From positions 434,001 through 498,000 of the forward strand of contig NC_064237.1 in assembly GCF_023101765.2 (NCBI RefSeq): 64,000 bases of DNA. The letters are read 5' to 3'. The DNA comes from Spodoptera frugiperda. Lineage: Eukaryota > Arthropoda > Insecta > Lepidoptera > Noctuidae. The notes below the pieces were generated by a model. That model made no database searches, was not told the DNA's origin, and saw only the letters and a program-made list of their open reading frames with translations. The position numbers and the translations under genes are program-made. Shown here piece after piece: positions 55,133 to 64,000 of this stretch (the first letter of the stretch is position 1; each line of letters begins with the position of its first letter).

Positions 55133-55725
55133 AAAATTATAATTACTTTATTTCAAATAGTCATTAAATTTTGACTACCTACTCTCATTGAACTCAAGCG
55201 CCATCGGAGATGGGACAAAAAAGAAACAAAAATCAAAACATAAAAATAAATAATGTTAACTTTAGCTCACAAAATAAAAACTAAATATAGCAGTGTAAAA
55301 ATAAAAAGCCCGCTGGTTTCTATTCATGTCTTCTATTTACATACATTTACCCTTCCACATTATATGTTTGTCTAATTTCAAAAACGTAAGGGTCCACCAA
55401 AAATAAAGTGTCAACATATTGTTTTCATAAAAATGTCACAAGTACAGTACGCATGCGCGCGCCGGCCGGCTCTCAATTAAATATGTATTGCCAGAGTTAA
55501 AGCTGGTTTCCCGAAAATTGAGGGAAGTGGAAATTTTATGAATACTAAAGTTAAAGTGCAATTTGAAACGGGATTTTGGTTTGGTTTGGTCGATGAGACT
55601 TTGCGGCGTTATGTGTCAGAATAATGTTTGATTGACAAGAAACCTTGGTTTATGTAGTTATTAAATAACTTCATCACAATTTAAAACCAACACTTATGAA
55701 AATTATGGACTAAACTTATTGGTAA
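55133..55725. other. Unassigned stretch
   Basis: Contains the CG-rich run GCATGCGCGCGCCGGCCGGC near 55451-55470 and little else. No gene supported. Confidence 0.35.
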
Positions 55726-55730
55726 CCGGG

Positions 55731-55802
55731 CTACTACGAAATCGTAGCACTTTCGTAGCATTTCGCTACGACGTAGCCATTTCGTAGCTTGAATACTACG
55801 AC
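55731..55802. repeat. CGTAG/CTACG motif cluster
   Basis: Seven CGTAG or CTACG pentamers lie within about 70 bp, several as TTTCGTAGC. A 13-nt dyad GCTACGACGTAGC is centred at 55771. It may be a decayed short tandem array or a binding-site cluster. Confidence 0.55.
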
Positions 55803-55969
55803 AAGAATGAAACACGCAATTCCAAAGAAAATTTCATTTTGTTAAAACAAAGAACAGCGAACCCTCTAAAAAGGGTGTTCCCACGGAATGTTGCACTTAC
55901 AGTCTAAATTAATTTAATTCTAGGTGTTTGTGGTCCAAACCTAGCAACCCCAGGCCGGTATCTTATCAT

Positions 55970-56150
55970 CTAGCATCTGGCAGTTGACAAGTGACGCGCG
56001 TACCGACCGCACGCCCCGTCGGTGCACGAGAGCAACACGATCGCGAGTTTCAAAGTAATGTGAAGTACGGAGTTTATACTTTAGTGACATATTAAATAAT
56101 AAGTTCTAAATAATGTGACATATGAACAGTGCAGTGAATTATTATTAACG
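55970..56150 (+). promoter_or_regulatory. GC-rich patch upstream of a candidate signal-peptide exon
   Basis: A CpG-containing patch at about 55990-56060 (GACGCGCGTACCGACCGCAC, GCACGAGAGCAACACGATCG) precedes an AT-rich leader with short upstream ATGs. This is the layout of an insect promoter plus 5' UTR, but there is no TATA box and no proof of transcription. Confidence 0.3.
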
Positions 56151-56181
56151 ATGCTGTTATTATTAATTGGGATGTTTGTCG
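56151..56181 (+). CDS. Candidate first coding exon with signal-peptide start
   Basis: ATG at 56151 (in-frame earlier ATG at 56115) opens MLLLLIGMFV and is followed directly by the donor GGTAAGT (intron from 56182, phase 1). A hydrophobic start ending at a strong donor downstream of a GC-rich leader is typical of the first exon of a secreted or membrane protein. Without splicing the frame from 56115 continues to 56324 (69 residues, very hydrophobic). No downstream exon was identified in the remaining 8 kb. Confidence 0.3.
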
Positions 56182-56329
56182 GTAAGTTGCGAGAACTTTT
56201 AATTGGTTTGGTATGTGTGTGGTGGGTAGTTCAATATTTTTTGGTATGGGCTCGAGTTTTGAGGACTTTGATTGATCGTTCGTTAACTTTCATTGTTCAT
56301 TATTTATATGTACGTGTATGGTAAATAAT

Positions 56330-57900
56330 AAAGCTATCTGCAAAGGGACGCCAGTTTTAATTAGCATACATGTATTCTATACATTTTAAAATTTCTTTAA
56401 ATTATGTGTGTACTAGGAATACGGTTGTCTCGTAAAGGGGTCGACAGAAGTGCTTTGTGTAACATAGACATGTGAAAAAAGTTATGCTAAAATGAATATT
56501 TGTAACCTGAAATACATTGAATGGTTTCTCATGATTGAGAACAACCAAAAATATTAACAAATTACGCTTTAAATATTCCCACGCTTTAAAATCCGTTAAA
56601 GGTATTAACTGTCGGTATTACTTTAATTAAAAGCTAATTATTAATCACATTTATTAAGACCGTTCTAATCATCGAATTCTCAACTGGGAACTGACAAATC
56701 GAGGTATCATTGAAATATAATTAAGTGAAGGATACAAAATAGGAATTAAAATGAAATTTGGAAGATTATAGAGCTAAAGGAGTTAATATTTACTAATATA
56801 AAAACGTTTTGTTACCTTTTAAATTAGGCCAAATAAATATGACAGCTGTTTTGCATGATTGATCATTTTTTTTCCAAATAAAAAGGATTGAGGCTAAAGT
56901 GATTAATGATAAATGAACATTTGTTCGATTAATCAGCGTTTTCGGTGTAATCAACTTAATGCTTTTCGAGACAATGTCGGTTATTGAAATTTAGTCCCGA
57001 ATGCCCTTTTCAAACAGTTTATGACAAGTCATATTTTGTTGTTGGTTTAATGCATGCTACATTCTTTTATATTCAATATGCAGCACTAATGCAATGAATT
57101 GGTATTTTTTTAAATTTGATAAATGATATTTATTTATGCAAATAGGTTACACTATAACACTTTTACACGTCAATCTATAAATCTACTGTCTAATATCTGA
57201 CTACTCTGAAAAGAAATGCCGAAACAAACTTACGAGTCATAGTCTCTTTTAAAGTGCAGAATAAATATTTAAATCTATTACTTTAACTGAATCATGTATG
57301 CTTTTATAACCTGACCTACGACTAACCGAAAATGTTCTTCAGTTCTGTAAGTTACAGTCAGTGTAAGAAATGCGTATGCTACCCAATTAACAACAATCAT
57401 ATTCACGATAAGTTAATAATTAACTCATATCTTCGTTTACTTAATATTTACCCATAACCACGTGGAACAGGCACAGCATCAACAAGACAGCACGTAAACC
57501 TATTTTCTTAGGCACGCAACAGTCAAAATTATCCCTATTCAGCTAATTCGCATTACATTAAATTCACGTATGACTTAATAAGTCAGCTACATATAAGAAC
57601 ATCGTAACTTCTTCTTTGACGACAAAATAATATCTCTAGAATACCTAGAATAACTCCGACTTTGAAAATGTTTTAGTCCTTTTGGCACAGAAATCTAATT
57701 CTTGTAATAAAGTTCTTATAAAACTAGTTCTGTGAGACGCACAATCTTATCGCAACTAATATCCATGTAAAAAACTTCTTAGCAAAAACCCGATAACATC
57801 ACCCTAATATCGGAGTTACGATCTTCAAAGTTTCAGCAAAAAAATGCCTCAATTTTTTGCCTAAATCTAATTTGATAGTTGGATGTTACGAATGGAGAGA
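56330..57900. other. Unassigned 1.6-kb stretch
   Basis: AT-rich. No supported gene, RNA or repeat. Confidence 0.4.
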
Positions 57901-57904
57901 GCGC

Positions 57905-57990
57905 TCAGTGGGATTGACTGTCGGGAATGTGTGATGCCGTCAGTTCCAGAGCCTCAGTGTACCGTCAGTCAGCGTCAGTTCAGCCTCAGT
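57905..57990. promoter_or_regulatory. Cluster of TCAGT initiator-like motifs
   Basis: Six TCAGT pentamers (57905, 57940, 57954, 57965, 57975, 57986) on + within 86 bp. TCAGT is the arthropod initiator core. The stretch is GC-richer than its flanks. It could be a dispersed-start promoter or a decayed CCTCAGT/CGTCAGT tandem repeat. Confidence 0.3.
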
Positions 57991-58815
57991 CCCAGTCAAT
58001 CACGTAGTAAAACCATTTGAATCTTCCGCATAAATAAGTTTATATTGCTATTGCTTCTATTGAAATGGGACAAAAGAAAGATAGTCCTGTATTAAAAGAT
58101 AGATTGTGCTGATTTATTCTCTGTGTAAGGGAAAACCATGCGCTTACTTGTTGGATTCGTATATTTATTGATGATTTCTCCTTATTTGTTTTGTTGTTGA
58201 TCTCTGTTTTTCTGATTAGACTCATAACAGCGCAGGTATCCATGAAAAACAAAAATAATGTTGCAATATTATTAAACCCTGCCTTATTGCAAGGTGAAAT
58301 GGAAGAAATTGAATTATAAAACAATATTTATTCTGTTTTTTGCCTGTCTGGGTCTGAATTCTTGGTAATCATGTGAAGCCTAGACCTAACTGTGCCTATA
58401 ATCCACCAGAATATTATTATGTAGGGCGAACTAGGTTTTCTACAACGTGTGATTACCTTTCTTTGCTCAGTACAACTCGTGTTACCTTCGCTTTATGGTT
58501 GTTCTATATACATATTTAATGTGCTGTTCTAGTCTATCTAGATTTATGATTCGGGCTATAAAGCGAGCTGTTGTTATCTGCTATAAGTATAAACTTTAAC
58601 CACCGTTTTCAAAGAGATTTCTCTTAGAGAAATTTTAACAGTTAACTCCTTATTTCTAGCTATTTCATTTCAAGCATTGTTTTACGCTTTTAGAGGTACT
58701 AGTATCCTTGATTGATGAATAAGATCTAAATTTCAAATCAACGACTAGTCAAAATGTAATCGCTATTTCTTAGTTTCGAAATTATGTATTTGTTGAAATA
58801 GGATTGTCAACGGTA
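57991..58815. other. Unassigned stretch
   Basis: A 94-codon minus-strand frame (58040-58324) lacks motifs. Nothing supported. Confidence 0.4.
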
Positions 58816-58820
58816 CTTTA

Positions 58821-58943
58821 ACGGCGCATTCCAATAACCTACCTATTGGTAGATTTGCCTGACACATTTTGTATGAAGCTTATGTCAAAATTCTACCTCT
58901 GGTAGGCAAATCTACCGATAGGTAGGTTATTGGAATGCGCCGT
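58821..58943. mobile_element. 123-bp foldback MITE with 40-bp inverted repeats
   Basis: Arms at 58821-58860 and 58904-58943 (outer end ACGGCGCATTCCAATAACCT) match at 39 of 40 positions. The spacer is itself imperfectly self-complementary around AAGCTT. No clear target duplication was found. It is too short to encode protein. Confidence 0.85.
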
Positions 58944-61130
58944 AAGATAACAACTTAATGGATCAAAAGTAATCTGTATATTTAAAACTTTTCTATACAC
59001 AGAACTTTTCTATGACTGATAGAACACGCACAGCCAAAACTACTGGACAAAGGAAGCTAAAACTTGGAATGTTGTTCCTTAGAGTTCCTGAAGTGTAGAA
59101 GAGCACATTCTTTTTAAGAAATGAGAGGATTTCCCTTAGTTCCCACGGGAGCTGAAAAAACAAGAATCACCTATTTACACGTACGAAGTCGCTGGCAGAA
59201 ACTAGTTTGTAACAATTATAGTGTACTTCTACTTATCTGTAGGGATGAAACTCTATTCGAAAAAAACATTTTACAATGTGGCAAACTACCAAAAGGACAT
59301 TTACAAAATAAATAACATTTGTATTTACAATGTTAGTCTTAGTAGATTCACCTGCAAAATTGTTCCTGCTGTGTATTTCTGTATTGTTTGCTTTTGTTCA
59401 TTTCACTTTGACGAGTATCCGATGTCATTGTGAGAAGAATTCTGCATGGTTACAGCGTTGTATTTCATTCCGACTGACAACAGTCGACAACTCTGCAAAT
59501 TGTCATTCGATCATATTCAAGTATAATAATAGACTAGTACTATGGAATAAGAGCACACACACATTTTTATTTTACCTTTCACTATAATTAGATCCTATGT
59601 CAGGAGCCTTAGAGACTACATTGCTTTACACCAAAGTTATTTTGAAAGAACAAACTTAAGGGTCTTAAAATTAAAACTAGCATGATTTAATACAGACTGG
59701 TTTTCAAAGATACCAAAATCGACTGATATTAAAACTTAATTATATCAAAAGTTTATCTACACTCAAAGTTAAATACTTGTATTGAAGGTTTACATAGAAA
59801 TAATACGAGACAAAAATAATCTTCCAGCTCACACAACAGTCTCCATGCACGCGATATAAACGTGGCCAGATCGATAGCACGTAATTTATAAAAGACCCTT
59901 TTCAATTTACTGGTTCCCGAACAATCACCATTAGACATTCTGCTACTAATAGTAAGTAGCTTTTAAGTATCTTCATTAGTCGCTAGTTTTTCATCGGAAA
60001 CTAATTTGAGACAATTTTCTCCCAGCCAATCACGTCGGGTATTTGTTACTGCCAACAGTTCCACGAACTTATCCGTATTTCTTGTTTACTAAAGCCTTGT
60101 CCTGGATCCGCTTGACTTAATAATTCTTTGTTATGATTCTATGAACATTTACAATGAAAAATAATTTGATTCCACACAATAGGTGAAAATTTAATACCTA
60201 CGTTTAGTACTAAAATTCTTTGCCAATTTTCTTTCTATCAATAGCCGAGGTTTGGCTAACCCTACCACAGAACCTTGACTTCATTTTATTATTGCAGACT
60301 TGTGCGAATTTTTAATATGCATGCTATTACATGGTCTAAATGGAGCCAAGGGCGTGGGGGAAGCAAGGTGAGGAGGGGGGATAAAGAGTTGAAGGTCCGT
60401 AAGTCTATTGTTAGTGGCACATGCATATTTAATTTTACTTTTATAATCCCTCAAGGGGAACAGGTAGGGGCAAAGGTCGCTTGAGACTTTGGGGCTTATG
60501 TGAAGGTGGACGTTTGTGGACGGGCTTAGAGGTGACAGGGTTAATGTGCCCGTCAGTAGCTGCGCTTTACTTCAATGTGAACAGTTTAATAGTAAACTGG
60601 AAGTCTAGGAACTAATCAATCAAATGCTGCTGACGGGGTTCTTGGAACGGACGGCCATTTTGCTTTGATACTACGAAATATAGTTAGTTATACGAATTAT
60701 GTGACTGTAAGTACCGATGTGTGACATAATTATATGAGTAATATATGATGTAATATACACGTTTGTTTTGTGATTACTTTTAACGGTTCAATATTAATTT
60801 CGCCCTGTTCAACGACAGAGCATAGAAACAAAACACATAGATAACTCTTATCAGGAAATAATCAAATAAAACTTTTCCATACACAAGGTGAATTGTGTCC
60901 AACATTTATGATATCAATCTTTAAGCATTCCACTCCAAGTTTCTTCCGATAACTTATGTATTCACTTATCATGTACTTACACTTATCAGAATGTTACCAT
61001 AGCCTTCATGCTTAGTTAGACAAGGAGAGAGATGCCTTTAGATAGTGATGTCTCTGTCATACTTGAGAACATCTCAAATGTAAGCTTCACGGTCCAGTAA
61101 CTTTTATTATGCAGCAGCCGCAGTCCAAGG
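58944..61130. other. Unassigned 2.2-kb stretch
   Basis: Only motif-free short frames. A GC-richer purine-rich patch lies at about 60340-60560. No gene supported. Confidence 0.35.
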
Positions 61131-61134
61131 ATAC

Positions 61135-61362
61135 CCTACACGCCAAAGGTGTTATAAATACATTGCCGGATGGCAATGTGGATGAAGAATTTAAGGGTTG
61201 TTGGGGAATCGGGCAGTGGGAAGATTGGGAAGGGAAAGGTAAATTGGCTTCTGGTAACTTTACTCACACAACGCTAGTGTTGTTTCACGTAGATTTTCTG
61301 TGAGGCCGTGGTATCACTCCGGTCAAGCCAGCCCATTCGTGCCAAAGCATGGCTATCCCACA
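61135..61362 (+). repeat. Family B interspersed repeat
   Basis: AATTTAAGGGTTGTTGGGGA, GTGGGAAGATTGGGAAGGG, CACAACGCTAGTGTTGTTTC, GAGGCCGTGGTATCACTCCG and GTGCCAAAGCATGGCTATCC, in order. The head is degenerate. Confidence 0.8.
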
Positions 61363-62655
61363 ATTAACGTAGGTTGTCTTTAAAAAATTTTGTATGAACT
61401 GTATGAGAGCTGTACATACCTTTCCTTTCTACGGGGTGTTATATTAAAGTTGCCAGTGATTTATTGTTTATATAGATTGTGATTGTTTAGGCCCGTGTGG
61501 GACGCTGTTTGTTTGTCTTCAAACAGTATGTGTATATTAATATAGCGTGTCGTGGAAATTGTACAAGTTTTGCTTTGTTTAGCCAGTATTGTTTCACCGT
61601 GTCACTCGAGTGTCACCCGTCCCCAACGGTTTGTTATATATTTTTTTATTACTAACGTGAAATATTTGTTTTATACCCTAAATCTGCTGAGGTACTACTG
61701 ATTTATATTTAGAATCTTACTAACCTTTGGGGATGTTTGTATAGGCTAACTATTTGCGTTTTCATGTTTAATTTAGGATTTATTTAAACAATGTAATATT
61801 TATTATTTTTATTTATATCACTCTGCAAAAATACACAAAAATAATTGTAAATGTACAATTCTAGACGAGCTTTGAATACATATATATCAAGTATTTATAA
61901 TCTCTGTTTTTATGGACTAAAGGAGTTTTCACTTTTACTTTTTTCCACCTAAACAAATAGGGCTCGCATAGCAACAACGTACGTCAAAACAAAAAAAGAA
62001 ACCTAAAACAAACCAATACTCTTTCCAACGTAGAAACCAAACATACAGTATTGCGTTCACCAAAAATAAATAACAAAAACAGCCCTTCAAAAAATCTTTT
62101 TTATACTACTAGTACTCGTATATCTCTTTTTCATTTTCCCCTACACTTAAACATAAACTCATCATTGCACAAACTCCAACTTCTCTACTTCTTTTTTATA
62201 TTCATTTCTCACACAATCGTTCATTCTATCGTCTGTTGCGCTCTTCCATCCAACCATTCATACATTTACATTTATTTATCATACATTTAAATTAATCTCC
62301 TTCACCCACAAACAAATACATAACAAATACACATTAATTGTGAAACACACCCTGTCCAAATTGCTTCCCTCTCTGAACATACTTATCGCCTCGGTTAAAC
62401 AACAGTAAACGCGAGTCGAGTTGTCCTTTCCGTACTCAGACCCTTGTCTAAGAATATGAAACACCCTTTAAACTGCCAACAGGAAAACGTTAAATACTAA
62501 ATACTGTTTGAAATAAAATAAATAACATTTTGTAAAAATATACATTGTGTCTGTGTTTGATGATGTTTGTAAGTCATTTAATTTGTTAATTTAAATTACT
62601 TGGGATATCTTCTTATAATTCGGTAGGAGATTAATAACCTACGTACGAAATAACG
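61363..62655. other. Unassigned 1.3-kb stretch
   Basis: AT-rich, with no supported gene, RNA or repeat. Confidence 0.4.
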
Positions 62656-62659
62656 TTTG

Positions 62660-62862
62660 CGTTGTGTGAGCGTTGCCTACAAACCGCAATATTCCCAATC
62701 CCCAAATCACTAACAATCCTCAATAATATCCCCAATTTCTTTAATAAATACAAAAAAGCCAAAGGCCGGCAAGGCAGTTCTAACGCCTCTGGTGTTTCGA
62801 GTTCTATTGGAGGCGGCGATTGCTTACCATCACATGCTTTCGCCAGCTTGTTTACCGACTTA
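62660..62862 (-). repeat. Family B interspersed repeat
   Basis: GCGTTGTGTGAGCGTTGCC, CCAAAGGCCGGCAAGGCAGT, ACGCCTCTGGTGTTTCGAGT, GGCGGCGATTGCTTACCATC and CCAGCTTGTTTACCGACTTA in minus orientation. Confidence 0.75.
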
Positions 62863-64000
62863 TCTTAGAAAAAAAGATCCCTCATTTTTTAATTCGGAAA
62901 AAAACCGAACGTAAAACATTTTTAATAAAACATAAAACCTCCGTCCTTCGGAGTAGTAATTATAAATGAAGACACATCGTGTCTGCGCAGTTACTCCGAA
63001 GTTTTCTTGTCACTATTTTGACAAGACCTAATTGAGTTCTACGTAACGAAGGTTAAAGTTCAAAATTACATGCCAGAACTATAACAAAATGTTCCATTGC
63101 TGAAAATATCAAAGTATTATGTTTATACTAAATTAGAAATTGGTATTCGAATAGATTTAACTTTTACTAGTTTTTCAATTAACCTTTACCTATTATTTTT
63201 CTTGTATGTTTACGCAGTAGTATGCAAATAATTTTAATTTATACCCAATGGACGTCTGTTCGTACTGAATTAATTAGGACAATGAATATTTATTAGACAC
63301 AAAATAATAACTTGAAATACGTTGTTGCCTTACCAAGACTGAAACTATTTAATTTGACAAATAAATAAAACATAGCCAAGAAGCAAGCTTGTCTTACAAA
63401 TAACTGTACCGACTGAATGTACCCATTATCATGATTAAGGCGACATTTTAATACAAACTTACAACACGTAAATAAGCTACGCTGCGTATAATAAAACCTA
63501 CAAACTAAATACCAACTTTATCTGCAAAGGGAAAAGACACAAAATTGAATAAATAACATTTATTATAAGTGACAGCTCAATTCACAGGTGGCGGCGAAAC
63601 AAAATTATGATTAGTTAGGGTTGTGCTACATTAGTTTCTGGTAATACAAACAGTCAGGGCTGTCCCTGAGCACCTATAAGTTTTGTTGTTCTATTACCTC
63701 CGCTGAATGTGGGTAGGATCCATCAAAAATCTTGTATGTATACATGTGTAGTGGCTTATACCAGCAGTAGTTATTCATTGAGTTTCTCTTAAACAATAAA
63801 GGAAACGTTAGCGTTTTAAAATAATGGTTTAGTATCAATTTTAGCATTGATATCTGTAAATATGTATATGCTAACTTTTTTTAACTGAAAAACAATACTC
63901 CAAATAAAATGTCGGAATGAAAATGAAAGGCCCAAGTACGTACGGCGCGTAGCGTTCCGCGCGCGCCTCAAAGAGCCATCAGACCACCACAGATGGGGCC
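62863..64000. other. Unassigned; GC-rich at the window edge
   Basis: AT-rich until about 63935. After that a CpG-rich run (GCGTAGCGTTCCGCGCGCGC) reaches the window end and could mark a promoter or exon continuing outside. No gene is supported inside. Confidence 0.3.

Noticed and set aside
55451..55470. GCATGCGCGCGCCGGCCGGC as a CpG island or Z-DNA element
   Set aside because: Only about 20 bp long with AT-rich flanks and no associated gene; too little to support a call.
59330..59587. 85-codon frame with a hydrophobic start (MLVLVDSPAKLFLLCISVLF)
   Set aside because: Overlaps other frames of similar length, lacks splice or promoter context and any family motif; composition is as expected for AT-rich noncoding DNA.
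60320..60400. WSKWSQGRGGSK motif resembling a thrombospondin type 1 repeat after a TTGCAG acceptor-like site
   Set aside because: There are no cysteines, and stop codons lie just upstream after the acceptor. The match is limited to WSxWS and is probably chance.

Overview
The window looks like nuclear DNA from a lepidopteran insect, most likely a noctuid-type moth. It is AT-rich and eukaryotic in layout, with GT..AG-type exons and no operons, and it is crowded with short retroposons. The interspersed families, R1-clade LINE, Tc1 transposon and TTAA- and hAT-type MITEs resemble those of moth genomes. The species call is inference from repeat content and AT bias, not from a marker gene.

Only one conventional protein gene is clear: an uninterrupted 251-codon short-chain dehydrogenase/reductase (6794-7549, +) of the insect ADH / 15-hydroxyprostaglandin-dehydrogenase-like group. 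Its Ser-Tyr-Lys triad is intact, but Tyr sits where the fourth catalytic residue (Asn) should be. A second probable gene encodes an 81-residue secreted protein (18956-19201, +), with a good splice donor just after or at the stop and a plausible 3' exon ending in AATAAA near 21.95 kb. Weaker first-exon or internal-exon candidates, all on +, lie at 245-397, 36208-36292, 37399-37432 and 56151-56181.

The rest is mobile DNA and unassigned intergenic or intronic sequence. Five interspersed families recur. Family A is a tRNA-derived SINE (8 copies). Family B is of unknown class (10 copies). Family C is a SINE with a tRNA-like head (6 copies). Family D is a poly(A) retroposon (5 clear copies, three with target duplications). 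Family E is a tRNA-derived SINE (4 pieces). A decayed microsatellite-associated family, G, appears 5 times. LINE remnants lie at 1.1-2.0, 13.5-16.9, 41.9-42.1, 46.2-47.3 and 54.9-55.1 kb.

The most informative structures are nested insertions that give relative ages: a Tc1 element inside an R1-clade LINE inside a family B element (13.4-17.0 kb); a LINE inside a family C SINE (46.0-47.4 kb); and a LINE fragment inside the terminal inverted repeat of a TTAA MITE (41.9-42.3 kb). A hAT MITE with an exact 8-bp target duplication and an internal 137-bp tandem duplication lies at 38.26-38.61 kb. No rRNA gene, functional tRNA gene, CRISPR array or bacterial element was seen, and I found no convincing multi-gene novel system.
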